Shown in pieces: positions 30,380 to 46,057 of a stretch of DNA of 64,000 bases (the stretch's first letter is position 1; every line of letters starts with the position of its first letter). This stretch comes from Eledone cirrhosa (lineage: Eukaryota > Mollusca > Cephalopoda > Octopoda > Eledonidae), in NCBI GenBank assembly GCA_964016885.1, contig OZ024759.1:27268418-27332417 (forward strand), read 5' to 3'. The notes beneath the pieces were generated by a model that made no database searches, was not told where the DNA came from, and saw only the letters and a program-made list of their open reading frames with translations. The position numbers were made by a program, and so were the translations under genes.

Positions 30380-32337
30380 AACACCACATCAGTGTCTACA
30401 TAGTCTCTAACACCTACCATTAGGCCAACGAAACACATACAAGAACATAAGAAAAAAATTTATATTTATAAACCTACTTTCAATTTCCAAGCAAAATAGA
30501 TGTGCTGGCGTTCATGGCTTTCTCATTGTTATTTCTACTAGAATCGGGTCAATGTTTACATTTATTCTTCTGGGGCTTTCATAAAATATATTTTCACTTT
30601 CTTTCGGGTTCATTAGATCCTACAACCAGATGATCTACAGGGACCTTCTTCATGGTCATAGCTGATTATTAAATATATACGGGAGAGTGTGTGTGTGTGT
30701 GTGTGTGTGTGTATTAGATCTTGCCGTGATGTACTCAGCAATAATGGTTTTCAATTCCGTCGTCCCTCCATCCTTGGTGTGTATATAAATATATATGTGA
30801 TTTTAACGTACAACGGCGACAATATATAAATCTGTTTTGTTTGATAATAATTAGATAAAGCTAATTCTACAACCCCTGTTAAACATTGAAACGACGACTA
30901 TAAAATATAGCAACAACCACGACATAACAGTCTCTGGTTAAATATGATTTAATGAAATTATTGCTAGAGATTGATCCCTAATATTTTATCTCACTCCTTA
31001 ACCAGGGAGGAAAGGTCCTCAGACTCGGACAATGTTGATAAGGAGAGCAGAGTGTATCCTTATTTGTCACGTCTTTCCAGTTGTCACGGTATATAAAAGG
31101 CAGTAGTAGTAGTCACTCCTGCGAAAGACGTTGTCAGTTAGCCTTCTGTAACGAGAGAAGAAGGTCGTGGCTTTTTTTTTTTCCTCCCTATCACATAATT
31201 CATACATTTGTCATCCTTTAGATATCAATATACAAGAGAAAGAAGAAAATTGAGAACTTCGGTCTTTTAAAAGTAACATTTATTACATTAGAGCAAAATC
31301 TTGCATTAACAATATTTTGTGAGACTAAACATGGAATGGACAAAGAGATTATTAGAAGAAGGGCAATTGTCTCTATCTTAAACGTCAATACATTCTACAG
31401 AAAATCGAAATGAGAATAATTACAGAGATACTTTACAAAATGTTTCGCGATATGGTTCAAGTTATTTTGTAGTAATATGCAGCTATATTTATACATGTCT
31501 CTTATACCCCCTCCACGAGGAATTGTGAATATGTATGAATATGATTTTAAAGATGGCTAAACATGTTGAAGAAAAAAAAAAGGAATTCAGATGATAGGAA
31601 TAATAAAACATTCCTTTGCCTAGCTAAATGTCGAGAGGTCTAAAACACTAGTTGAATGATATGTGTGATACGACCTAGAATATTGTTTTGGGGCATGGTC
31701 AGACGACTTCAGAAAATACGGAGAAGCTATTGAAGGAATCGAGAAAAGAACAAAACAGAAAACACCAGAATTATTAAGAAATCGTCTTCTGAAGAAAGAT
31801 GTTAAACTTTAGGGATTGCAAATTTAGAGGAGATAAATCTAACAGGGTGGGGGGACATGATAGAAATATATATTTAAAGGACTAATATTTAAATAGTAGT
31901 ACACTATTCAAATGTAAAGCTCTGAATAACTATATCTTTCGGGGAGATATATCAAACAAGTGACATGATAGAAATATTTAAAATAATGAAAAGACTACAA
32001 TATACAGTATTGCAGAAGTAAATGAAAATATAAGAAGACATCACCATTGAACTGCAGATGAAAGTCAGTACTCTTTACATTTATCCCAGGTATATAGAAA
32101 GCTATCCTGATGTCCACTGATTGAAATATAAAACAATAAAGAAACACCACAATCCAGTAAACCTTAGTAATAATCCAATTAAGCCGCCATTTACAATAGA
32201 AAGTAGTAAGAAAAACAAAGTCACACTCAGAAGTTAATGCAGTGAAAACAATAAAAATATTATTAATAAATAATAATAATTTCATTTCATATTATCATTA
32301 AATTGTTTGTCTATTTTTATTTTAAACATAAAATATA

Positions 32338-32377
<40 letters not shown>

Positions 32378-34940
32378 CATCGATACATTCTGTGAGTATG
32401 TCTTACTTAGGCAACAGTCAAGTAATTTGCGGGGAGGAACCAATCCGTTATATTGATCCCAGTACATGACTGGTACTATAAGTTATATGCTCCAAAATCA
32501 TAAAATTATGGGTTAATCTAAACACTGAGAACACAAAGGTGGGGTAAAATTATTTAAAAATTGAGGTTTTAATATTTTATTTTTTATTTACAAATTATAT
32601 GTCTTGGTGTCATATTTAAGGATATAATGTAGTTATTGGTGGAAATAATATAATATGTGATGAAGAGGTGTATAGAACTGTGGATATAGAATTGTTTTAA
32701 TCATTATTTTTAACGGACGAAAAAACTACATAATGACTTCTAGTCGGAGTTACGGGAAATTACGGCAAAGACCCTCCATGAAGGTTCAAATATTACGCAT
32801 TATCTATATATAGGAATCAGGCTAAACAATTTACGGGCACGTCGCTCTAAGTTGGAATATTTTTCACACACACAGACACGGGAGTTAGGTATGGCATATT
32901 TCAAATAAGAGAACATTATTACAGACGGAGTCATTGTAGGTTCAAATCATTGTTAGACCGATCAGAAAGAAAATGGATATATAATTCATGAAAAAACCTG
33001 AAGTGTGAAAGACAGAGTCGACCCTTTCTAGTAACAACACTAAGAAAGCCATGAACGCCACCACGTCCTAAATCTAACTCTGCGATCGTCATATCAAATC
33101 GAAATACTTCACCAACTGTGGAAGATGAAGGATTGAAGAACTATGATATATAGCTAAGAGGCTTGTCTCCAGAACATTTGAAAAATGTTCCACCAGCCAC
33201 CTGTATAGTAAATATTCCAAAGTATACCAAATATGTTTCGTAAATGTTTGTTCCTGGTTTAATTTTCCCAATTAGCTTCCTGATTTTTATTCAGGTTCTT
33301 TGCATATATTCCTTGAATAGGTTTTCGGGTAGCATACCTTCTTAAATCTCAAAATTCTATATCGGCCACCAAAGTTTCCAATGGCCCTCAATTTTCTGTT
33401 CAGCTGCTCATCGTCCACCCAACAGTTGAAACCGCCCAGTTGAGGAACCCCTATGGGTAAGCTACCTCGAATGATGCTATATATTAATCGAGAGGAGGAG
33501 GTGACTATTATAATTTTTATAAGTAATAATCTTTTAAAGACAAGAGGAAATTTCATCATTAAAATCATAAATATATGTCTACAGAATACAGATTATCAAA
33601 ATGAAATTAAAAGCAAGTAAATCAGGGGCCACGAAACTTTACATATTTAGTTTTATTTCTATCGTGAAAAATGTTGATCTTCAGATATTAGATTATGGCG
33701 GCTGTAATTGTCTTTGTGTTGACGTGTTTGTTTGAAATCCTTTTTTTAATGTTTGTCTCTCTTTAAACATCGTTTATAGTTTGTTAAAATTAATTTTAGA
33801 TTATTCGTACCTCGTCTGTGTGGTTTATTTTGATGTAGCGTCCCTGTCTTGTTTATTTTTGGTTACATTTTAAATGTGAAATACAGGAACATCAGACATT
33901 AAAATGAAATGTTACGTAAAACATACACCTTGTGTTTATTCCAGGTATTTAGATAGATGTCCAGATGTCCACTGACAACAAAATAATACAATCATCCAGT
34001 GAAAGTTGGTAATAATCCAGGTTCGTTGCAGTCACCATTCACAGTAAACAATGGTTAGAAAGAAACAAAAACAAAAGACGTATTCAGCAGTTAATGAAGT
34101 GAAAACAAAATAAAAACAACTTTACTGAATAAAATTCATTTCTTAATTTCAATAAGGTTTTTTGTTCTTTCTTTTATAAAAGAAAACAAATTTTAATTAA
34201 AATATGTTGAATATAATATGGGACATTACGACAAAGTACAGCATTATTAGTTCAAATCTTACTTAATAAAAGCAACAAATACGCAGTTATTAGTATAAAA
34301 CCTAACGGAAATCGAACCCTAAAACAGGATCTCCACCGTCTCTAGTACTTACCATTAGGCCACAGGGACAGTTAGAAAAATGCATTGAAAATTAATATTT
34401 ACTTACCTATACTAGAAAAAACCGGAAGTGGAGAAAATTGAAAAACTTTTTCTTTTTCTTCCTCTGATTTTTGCCACGAACGATAACTCGTCTCTGACTT
34501 AAATCCAAATTTTGGATATAAAAAAATCAGAGGAAGAAAAAGAAGATGTTTTTCAATTTTCTCCACTTCCGGTTTTTCCTAGTAATGAAAAAGTAGGTTT
34601 ATAAATATCAATTTTCAGTAAGTTTCCGTAACCGTCCCTTTAGCCTAGTGGTAAGTATAAGAGCCGGTGGAGGTCCAGGTGCGGGGTTCAATCACTGGCA
34701 GTGTGTCGTATTATATTTTTTATAGTATAAAACAAAAATAAAAAAGTAACTTTATAAATATTAATTTTCACACTGTTTTTATATCTGTCTCCGTGGCCTA
34801 ATGGTAGGTATTAGAGACGGTGGAGAACCTGCTCTGGGTTTCGATTTCAGTCAAAGTCTATAGATAATAATTTCATTTTTTACTTTACTAGAGAAAAATT
34901 TAAATTTTAAAATATATAGTACAGATTCGGACTGAGATTG
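30380..34940. repeat. Macrosatellite unit 5 (type A)
   Basis: 4561 bp. TATA box 31090-31099; LINE relic 31594-32000; foldback 34411-34583 with 'tttttcctagt' replacing 'ttttttctagt' in the right arm (shared with units 9 and 11); tRNA-like cluster 34305-34998. Confidence 0.95.
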
Positions 34941-36890
34941 AACACCACATCAGTGTCTACATAGTCTCTAACACCTACCATTAGGCCAACGAAACACATA
35001 CAAGAACATAAGAAAAAAATTTATATTTATAAACCTACTTTCAATTTCCAAGCAAAATAGATGTGCTGGCGTTCATGGCTTTCTCATTGTTATTTCTACT
35101 AGAATCGGGTCAATGTTTACATTTATTCTTCTGGGGCTTTCATAAAATATATTTTCACTTTCTTTCGGGTTCATTAGATCCTACAACCAGATGATCTACA
35201 GGGACCTTCTTCATGGTCATAGCTGATTATTAAATATATACGGGAGAGTGTGTGTGTGTGTGTGTGTATTAGATATTGCCGTGATGTACTCAGCAATAAT
35301 GGTTTTCAATTCCGTCGTCCCTCCATCCTTGGTGTGTATATAAATATATATGTGATTTTAACGTACAACGGCGACAATATATAAATCTGTTTTGTTTGAT
35401 AATAATTAGATAAAGCTAATTCTACAACCCCTGTTAAACATTGAAACGACGACTATAAAATATAGCAACAACCACGACATAACAGTCTCTGGTTAAATAT
35501 GATTTAATGAAATTATTGCTAGAGATTGATCCCTAATATTTTATCTCACTCCTTAACCAGGGAGGAAAGGTCCTCAGACTCGGACAATGTTGATAAGGAG
35601 AGCAGAGTGTATCCTTATTTGTCACGTCTTTCCAGTTGTCACGGTATATAAAAGGCAGTAGTAGTAGTCACTCCTGCGAAAGACGTTGTCAGTTAGCCTT
35701 CTGTAACGAGAGAAGAAGGTCGTGGCTTTTTTTTTCCTCCCTATCACATAATTCATACATTTGTCATCCTTTAGATATCAATATACAAGAGAAAGAAGAA
35801 AATTGAGAACTTCGGTCTTTTAAAAGTAACATTTATTACATTAGAGCAAAATCTTGCATTAACAATATTTTGTGAGACTAAACATGGAATGGACAAAGAG
35901 ATTATTAGAAGAAGGGCAATTGTCTCTATCTTAAACGTCAATACATTCTACAGAAAATCGAAATGAGAATAATTACAGAGATACTTTACAAAATGTTTCG
36001 CGATATGGTTCAAGTTATTTTGTAGTAATATGCAGCTATATTTATACATGTCTCTTATACCCCCTCCACGAGGAATTGTGAATATGTATGAATATGATTT
36101 TAAAGATGGCTAAACATGTTGAAGAAAAAAAAAAGGAATTCAGATGATAGGAATAATAAAACATTCCTTTGCCTAGCTAAATGTCGAGAGGTCTAAAACA
36201 CTAGTTGAATGATATGTGTGATACGACCTAGAATATTGTTTTGGGGCATGGTCAGACGACTTCAGAAAATACGGAGAAGCTATTGAAGGAATCGAGAAAA
36301 GAACAAAACAGAAAACACCAGAATTATTAAGAAATCGTCTTCTGAAGAAAGATGTTAAACTTTAGGGATTGCAAATTTAGAGGAGATAAATCTAACAGGG
36401 TGGGGGGACATGATAGAAATATATATTTAAAGGACTAATATTTAAATAGTAGTACACTATTCAAATGTAAAGCTCTGAATAACTATATCTTTCGGGGAGA
36501 TATATCAAACAAGTGACATGATAGAAATATTTAAAATAATGAAAAGACTACAATATACAGTATTGCAGAAGTAAATGAAAATATAAGAAGACATCACCAT
36601 TGAACTGCAGATGAAAGTCAGTACTCTTTACATTTATCCCAGGTATATAGAAAGCTATCCTGATGTCCACTGATTGAAATATAAAACAATAAAGAAACAC
36701 TACAATCCAGTAAACCTTAGTAATAATCCAATTAAGCCGCCATTTACAATAGAAAGTAGTAAGAAAAACAAAGTCACACTCAGAAGTTAATGCAGTGAAA
36801 ACAATAAAAATATTATTAATAAATAATAATAATTTCATTTCATATTATCATTAAATTGTTTGTCTATTTTTATTTTAAACATAAAATATA

Positions 36891-36934
<44 letters not shown>

Positions 36935-39498
36935 CATCGATACATTCTGTGAGTATGTCTTACTTAGGCAACAGTCAAGTAATTTGCGGGGAGGAACCAA
37001 TCCGTTATATTGATCCCAGTACATGACTGGTACTATAAGTTATATGCTCCAAAATCATAAAATTATGGGTTAATCTAAACACTGAGAACACAAAGGTGGG
37101 GTAAAATTATTTAAAAATTGAGGTTTTAATATTTTATTTTTTATTTACAAATTATATGTCTTGGTGTCATATTTAAGGATATAATGTAGTTATTGGTGGA
37201 AATAATATAATATGTGATGAAGAGGTGTATAGAACTGTGGATATAGAATTGTTTTAATCATTATTTTTAACGGACGAAAAGACTACATAATGACTTCTAG
37301 TCGGAGTTACGGGAAATTACGGCAAAGACCCTCCATGAAGGTTCAAATATTACACATTATCTATATATAGGAATCAGGCTAAACAATTTACGGGCACGTC
37401 GCTCTAAGTTGGAATATTTTTCACACACACAGACACGGGAGTTAGGTATGGCATATTTCAAATAAGAGAACATTATTACAGACGGAGTCATTGTAGGTTC
37501 AAATCATTGTTAGACCGATCAGAAAGAAAATGGATATTTAATTCATGAAAAAACCTGAAGTGTGAAAGACAGAGTCGACCCTTTCTAGTAACAACACTAA
37601 GAAAGCCATGAACGCCACCACGTCCTAAATCTAACTCTGCGATCGTCATATCAAATCGAAATACTTCACCAACTGTGGAAGATGAAGGATTGAAGAACTA
37701 TGATATATAGCTAAGAGGCTTGTCTTCAGAACATTTGAAAAATGTTCCACCAGCCACCTGTATAGTAAATATTCCAAAGTATACCAAATATGTTTCGTAA
37801 ATGTTTGTTCCTGGTTTAATTTTCCCAATTAGCTTCCTGATTTTTATTCAGGTTCTTTGCATATATTCCTTGAATAGGTTTTCGGGTAGCATACCTTCTT
37901 AAATCTCAAAATTCTATATCGGCCACCAAAGTTTCCAATGGCCCTCAATTTTCTGTTCAGCTGCTCATCGTCCACCCAACAGTTGAAACCGCCCAGTTGA
38001 GGAACCCCTATGGGTAAGCTACCTCGAATGATGCTATATATTAATCGAGAGGAGGAGGTGACTATTATAATTTTTATAAGTAATAATCTTTTAAAGACAA
38101 GAGGAAATTTCATCATTAAAATCATAAATATATGTCTACAGAATACAGATTATCAAAATGAAATTAAAAGCAAGTAAATCAGGGGCCACGAAACTTTACA
38201 TATTTAGTTTTATTTCTATCGTGAAAAATGTTGATCTTCAGATATTAGATTATGGCGGCTGTAATTGTCTTTGTGTTGACGTGTTTGTTTGAAATCCTTT
38301 TTTTAATGTTTGTCTCTCTTTAAACATCGTTTATAGTTTGTTAAAATTAATTTTAGATTATTCGTACCTCGTCTGTGTGGTTTATTTTGATGTAGCGTCC
38401 CTGTCTTGTTTATTTTTGGTTACATTTTAAATGTGAAATACAGGAACATCAGACATTAAAATGAAATGTTACGTAAAACATACACCTTGTGTTTATTCCA
38501 GGTATTTAGATAGATGTCCAGATGTCCACTGACAACAAAATAATACAATCATCCAGTGAAAGTTGGTAATAATCCAGGTTCGTTGCAGTCACCATTCACA
38601 GTAAACAATGGTTAGAAAGAAACAAAAACAAAAGACGTATTCAGCAGTTAATGAAGTGAAAACAAAATAAAAACAACTTTACTGAATAAAATTCATTTCT
38701 TAATTTCAATAAGGTTTTTTGTTCTTTCTTTTATAAAAGAAAACAAATTTTAATTAAAATATGTTGAATATAATATGGGACATTACGACGATGTACAGCA
38801 TTATTAGTTCAAATCTTACTTAATAAAAGCAACAAATACGCAGTTATTAGTATAAAACCTAACGGAAATCGAACCCTAAATCAGGATCTCCACCGTCTCT
38901 AGTACTTACCATTAGGCCACAGGGACAGTTAGAAAAATGCATTGAAAATTAATATTTACTTACCTATACTAGAAAAAACCGGAAGTGGAGAAAATTGAAA
39001 AACTTTTTCTTTTTCTTCCTCTGATTTTTGCCACGAACGATAACTCGACTCTGACTTAAATCCAAATTTTGGATAAAAAAAAATCAGAGGAAGAAAAAGA
39101 AGATGTTTTTCAATTTTCTCCACTTCCGGTTTTTTCTAGTAATGAAAAAGTAGGTTTATAAATATCAATTTTCAGTAAGTTTCCGTAACCGTCCCTTTAG
39201 CCTAGTGGTAAGTATAAGAGCCGGTGGAGGTCCAGGTGCGGGGTTCAATCACTGGCAGTGTGTCGTATTATATTTTTTATAGTATAAAACAAAAATAAAA
39301 AAGTAACTTTATAAATATTAATTTTCACACTGTTTTTATATTTGTCTCCGTGGTCTAATGGTAGGTATTAGAGACGGTGGAGAACCTCCTCTGGGTTTAG
39401 ATTTCAGTCAAAGTCTATAGATAATAATTTTTATTTTTTACTTTACTAGAGAAAAATTTAAATTTTAAAATATATAGTACAGATTCGGACTGAGATTG
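34941..39498. repeat. Macrosatellite unit 6 (type B)
   Basis: 4558 bp. TATA box 35645-35654; LINE relic 36147-36553; foldback 38968-39140; tRNA-like cluster 38862-39556. Private 'ctcgactctg' in the foldback loop and 'gtggtctaatgg' in an A box. Confidence 0.95.
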
Positions 39499-41456
39499 AA
39501 CACCACATCAGTGTCTACATAGTCTCTAACACCTACCATTAGGCCAACGAAACACATACAAGAACATAAGAAAAAAATTTATATTTATAAACCTACTTTC
39601 AATTTCCAAGCAAAATAGATGTGCTGGCGTTCATGGCTTTCTCATTGTTATTTCTACTAGAATCGGGTCAATGTTTACATTTATTCTTCTGGGGCTTTCA
39701 TAAAATATATTTTCACTTTCTTTCGGGTTCATTAGATCCTACAACCAGATGATCTACAGGGACCTTCTTCATGGTCATAGCTGATTATTAAATATATACG
39801 GGAGAGTGTGTGTGTGTGTGTGTGTGTGTGTATTAGATCTTGCCGTGATGTACTCAGCAATAATGGTTTTCAATTCCGTCGTCCCTCCATCCTTGGTGTG
39901 TATATAAATATATATGTGATTTTAACGTACAACGGCGACAATATATAAATCTGTTTTGTTTGATAATAATTAGATAAAGCTAATTCTACAACCCCTGTTA
40001 AACATTGAAACGACGACTATAAAATATAGCAACAACCACGACATAACAGTCTCTGGTTAAATATGATTTAATGAAATTATTGCTAGAGATTGATCCCTAA
40101 TATTTTATCTCACTCCTTAACCAGGGAGGAAAGGTCCTCAGACTCGGACAATGTTGATAAGGAGAGCAGAGTGTATCCTTATTTGTCACGTCTTTCCAGT
40201 TGTCACGGTATATAAAAGGCAGTAGTAGTAGTCACTCCTGCGAAAGACGTTGTCAGTTAGCCTTCTGTAACGAGAGAAGAAGGTCGTGGCTTTTTTTTTT
40301 TCCTCCCTATCACATAATTCATACATTTGTCATCCTTTAGATATCAATATACAAGAGAAAGAAGAAAATTGAGAACTTCGGTCTTTTAAAAGTAACATTT
40401 ATTACATTAGAGCAAAATCTTGCATTAACAATATTTTGTGAGACTAAACATGGAATGGACAAAGAGATTATTAGAAGAAGGGCAATTGTCTCTATCTTAA
40501 ACGTCAATACATTCTACAGAAAATCGAAATGAGAATAATTACAGAGATACTTTACAAAATGTTTCGCGATATGGTTCAAGTTATTTTGTAGTAATATGCA
40601 GCTATATTTATACATGTCTCTTATACCCCCTCCACGAGGAATTGTGAATATGTATGAATATGATTTTAAAGATGGCTAAACATGTTGAAGAAAAAAAAAA
40701 GGAATTCAGATGATAGGAATAATAAAACATTCCTTTGCCTAGCTAAATGTCGAGAGGTCTAAAACACTAGTTGAATGATATGTGTGATACGACCTAGAAT
40801 ATTGTTTTGGGGCATGGTCAGACGACTTCAGAAAATACGGAGAAGCTATTGAAGGAATCGAGAAAAGAACAAAACAGAAAACACCAGAATTATTAAGAAA
40901 TCGTCTTCTGAAGAAAGATGTTAAACTTTAGGGATTGCAAATTTAGAGGAGATAAATCTAACAGGGTGGGGGGACATGATAGAAATATATATTTAAAGGA
41001 CTAATATTTAAATAGTAGTACACTATTCAAATGTAAAGCTCTGAATAACTATATCTTTCGGGGAGATATATCAAACAAGTGACATGATAGAAATATTTAA
41101 AATAATGAAAAGACTACAATATACAGTATTGCAGAAGTAAATGAAAATATAAGAAGACATCACCATTGAACTGCAGATGAAAGTCAGTACTCTTTACATT
41201 TATCCCAGGTATATAGAAAGCTATCCTGATGTCCACTGATTGAAATATAAAACAATAAAGAAACACCACAATCCAGTAAACCTTAGTAATAATCCAATTA
41301 AGCCGCCATTTACAATAGAAAGTAGTAAGAAAAACAAAGTCACACTCAGAAGTTAATGCAGTGAAAACAATAAAAATATTATTAATAAATAATAATAATT
41401 TCATTTCATATTATCATTAAATTGTTTGTCTATTTTTATTTTAAACATAAAATATA

Positions 41457-41502
<46 letters not shown>

Positions 41503-44065
41503 CATCGATACATTCTGTGAGTATGTCTTACTTAGGCAACAGTCAAGTAATTTGCGGGGAGGAACCAATCCGTTGTATTGATCCCAGTACATGACTGGTA
41601 CTATAAGTTATATGCTCCAAAATCATAAAATTATGGGTTAATCTAAACACTGAGAACACAAAGGTGGGGTAAAATTATTTAAAAATTGAGGTTTTAATAT
41701 TTTATCTTTTATTTACAAATTATATGTCTTGGTGTCATATTTAAGGATATAATGTAGTTATTGGTGGAAATAATATAATATGTGATGAAGAGGTGTATAG
41801 AACTGTGGATATAGAATTGTTTTAATCATTATTTTTAACGGACGAAAAAACTACATAATGACTTCTAGTCGGAGTTACGGGAAATTACGGCAAAGACCCT
41901 CCATGAAGGTTCAAATATTACGCATTATCTATATATAGGAATCAGGCTAAACAATTTACGGGCACGTCGCTCTAAGTTGGAATATTTTTCACACACACAG
42001 ACACGGGAGTTAGGTATGGCATATTTCAAATAAGAGAACATTATTACAGACGGAGTCATTGTAGGTTCAAATCATTGTTAGACCGATCAGAAAGAAAATG
42101 GATATATAATTCATGAAAAAACCTGAAGTGTGAAAGACAGAGTCGACCCTTTCTAGTAACAACACTAAGAAAGCCATGAACGCCACCACGTCCTAAATCT
42201 AACTCTGCGATCGTCATATCAAATCGAAATACTTCACCAACTGTGGAAGATGAAGGATTGAAGAACTATGATATATAGCTAAGAGGCTTGTCTCCAGAAC
42301 ATTTGAAAAATGTTCCACCAGCCACCTGTATAGTAAATATTCCAAAGTATACCAAATATGTTTCGTAAATGTTTGTTCCTGGTTTAATTTTCCCAATTAG
42401 CTTCCTGATTTTTATTCAGGTTCTTTGCATATATTCCTTGAATAGGTTTTCGGGTAGCATACCTTCTTAAATCTCAAAATTCTATATCGGCCACCAAAGT
42501 TTCCAATGGCCCTCAATTTTCTGTTCAGCTGCTCATCGTCCACCCAACAGTTGAAACCGCCCAGTTGAGGAACCCCTATGGGTAAGCTACCTCGAATGAT
42601 GCTATATATTAATCGAGAGGAGGAGGTGACTATTATAATTTTTATAAGTAATAATCTTTTAAAGACAAGAGGAAATTTCATCATTAAAATCATAAATATA
42701 TGTCTACAGAATACAGATTATCAAAATGAAATTAAAAGCAAGTAAATCAGGGGCCACGAAACTTTACATATTTAGTTTTATTTCTATCGTGAAAAATGTT
42801 GATCTTCAGATATTAGATTATGGCGGCTGTAATTGTCTTTGTGTTGACGTGTTTGTTTGAAATCCTTTTTTTAATGTTTGTCTCTCTTTAAACATCGTTT
42901 ATAGTTTGTTAAAATTAATTTTAGATTATTCGTACCTCGTCTGTGTGGTTTATTTTGATGTAGCGTCCCTGTCTTGTTTATTTTTGGTTACATTTTAAAT
43001 GTGAAATACAGGAACATCAGACATTAAAATGAAATGTTACGTAAAACATACACCTTGTGTTTATTCCAGGTATTTAGATAGATGTCCAGATGTCCACTGA
43101 CAACAAAATAATACAATCATCCAGTGAAAGTTGGTAATAATCCAGGTTCGTTGCAGTCACCATTCACAGTAAACAATGGTTAGAAAGAAACAAAAACAAA
43201 AGACGTATTCAGCAGTTAATGAAGTGAAAACAAAATAAAAACAACTTTACTGAATAAAATTCATTTCTTAATTTCAATAAGGTTTTTTGTTCTTTCTTTT
43301 ATAAAAGAAAACAAATTTTAATTAAAATATGTTGAATATAATATGGGACATTACGACAAAGTACAGCATTATTAGTTCAAATCTTACTTAATAAAAGCAA
43401 CAAATACGCAGTTATTAGTATAAAACCTAACGGAAATCGAACCCTAAAACAGGATCTCCACCGTCTCTAGTACTTACCATTAGGCCACAGGGACAGTTAG
43501 AAAAATGCATTGAAAATTAATATTTACTTACCTATACTAGAAAAAACCGGAAGTGGAGAAAATTGAAAAACTTTTTCTTTTTCTTCCTCTGATTTTTGCC
43601 ACGAACGATAACTCGTCTCTGACTTAAATCCAAATTTTGGATATAAAAAAATCAGAGGAAGAAAAAGAAGATGTTTTTCAATTTTCTCCACTTCCGGTTT
43701 TTTCTAGTAATGAAAAAGTAGGTTTATAAATATCAATTTTCAGTAAGTTTCCGTAACCGTCCCTTTAGCCTAGTGGTAAGTATAAGAGCCGGTGGAGGTC
43801 CAGGTGCGGGGTTCAATCACTGGCAGTGTGTCGTATTATACTTTTTATAGTATAAAACAAAAATAAAAAAGTAACTTTATAAATATTAATTTTCACACTG
43901 TTTTTATATCTGTCTCCCTGGCCTAATGGTCGGTATTAGAGACGGTGGAGAACCTGCTCTGGGTTTAGATTTCAGTCAAAGTCTATAGATAATAATTTCA
44001 TTTTTTACTTTACTAGAGAAAAATTTAAATTTTAAAATATATAGTACAGATTCGGACTGAGATTG
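39499..44065. repeat. Macrosatellite unit 7 (type A)
   Basis: 4567 bp. TATA box 40209-40218; LINE relic 40713-41119; foldback 43536-43708; tRNA-like cluster 43430-44123. Private 'atggtcggtatt' just after the A box of the fourth tRNA-like element. Confidence 0.95.
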
Positions 44066-46020
44066 AACACCACATCAGTGTCTACATAGTCTCTAACACC
44101 TACCATTAGGCCAACGAAACACATACAAGAACATAAGAAAAAAATTTATATTTATAAACCTACTTTCAATTTCCAAGCAAAATAGATGTGCTGGCGTTCA
44201 TGGCTTTCTCATTGTTATTTCTACTAGAATCGGGTCAATGTTTACATTTATTCTTCTGGGGCTTTCATAAAATATATTTTCACTTTCTTTCGGGTTCATT
44301 AGATCCTACAACCAGATGATCTACAGGGACCTTCTTCATGGTCATAGCTGATTATTAAATATATACGGGAGAGTGTGTGTGTGTGTGTGTGTGTGTATTA
44401 GATATTGCCGTGATGTACTCAGCAATAATGGTTTTCAATTCCGTCGTCCCTCCATCCTTGGTGTGTATATAAATATATATGTGATTTTAACGTACAACGG
44501 CGACAATATATAAATCTGTTTTGTTTGATAATAATTAGATAAAGCTAATTCTACAACCCCTGTTAAACATTGAAACGACGACTATAAAATATAGCAACAA
44601 CCACGACATAACAGTCTCTGGTTAAATATGATTTAATGAAATTATTGCTAGAGATTGATCCCTAATATTTTATCTCACTCCTTAACCAGGGAGGAAAGGT
44701 CCTCAGACTCGGACAATGTTGATAAGGAGAGCAGAGTGTATCCTTATTTGTCACGTCTTTCCAGTTGTCACGGTATATAAAAGGCAGTAGTAGTAGTCAC
44801 TCCTGCGAAAGACGTTGTCAGTTAGCCTTCTGTAACGAGAGAAGAAGGTCGTGGCTTTTTTTTTTCCTCCCTATCACATAATTCATACATTTGTCATCCT
44901 TTAGATATCAATATACAAGAGAAAGAAGAAAATTGAGAACTTCGGTCTTTTAAAAGTAACATTTATTACATTAGAGCAAAATCTTGCATTAACAATATTT
45001 TGTGAGACTAAACATGGAATGGACAAAGAGATTATTAGAAGAAGAGCAATTGTCTCTATCTTAAACGTCAATGCATTCTACAGAAAATCGAAATGAGAAT
45101 AATTACAGAGATACTTTACAAAATGTTTCGCGATATGGTTCAAGTTATTTTGTAGTAATATGCAGCTATATTTATACATGTCTCTTATACCCCCTCCACA
45201 AGGAATTGTGAATATGTATGAATATGATTTTAAAGATGGCTAAACATGTTGAAGAAAAAAAAAAGGAATTCAGATGATAGGAATAATAAAACATTCCTTT
45301 GCCTAGCTAAATGTCGAGAGGTCTAAAACACTAGTTGAATGATATGTGTGATACGACCTAGAATATTGTTTTGGGGCATGGTCAGACGACTTCAGAAAAT
45401 ACGGAGAAGCTATTGAAGGAATCGAGAAAAGAACAAAACAGAAAACACCAGAATTATTAAGAAATCGTCTTCTGAAGAAAGATGTTAAACTTTAGGGATT
45501 GCAAATTTAGAGGAGATAAATCTAACAGGGTGGGGGGACATGATAGAAATATATATTTAAAGGACTAATATTTAAATAGTAGTACACTATTCAAATGTAA
45601 AGCTCTGAATAACTATATCTTTCGGGGAGATATATCAAACAAGTGACATGATAGAAATATTTAAAATAATGAAAAGACTACAATATACAGTATTGCAGAA
45701 GTAAATGAAAATATAAGAAGACATCACCATTGAACTGCAGATGAAAGTCGGTACTCTTTACATTTATCCCAGGTATATAGAAAGCTATCCTGATGTCCAC
45801 TGATTGAAATATAAAACAATAAAGAAACACCACAATCCAGTAAACCTTAGTAATAATCCAATTAAGCCGCCATTTACAATAGAAAGTAGTAAGAAAAACA
45901 AAGTCACACTCAGAAGTTAATGCAGTGAAAACAATAAAAATATTATTAATAAATAATAATAATTTCATTTCATATTATCATTAAATTGTTTGTCTATTTT
46001 TATTGTAAACCTAAAATATA

Positions 46021-46057
<37 letters not shown>
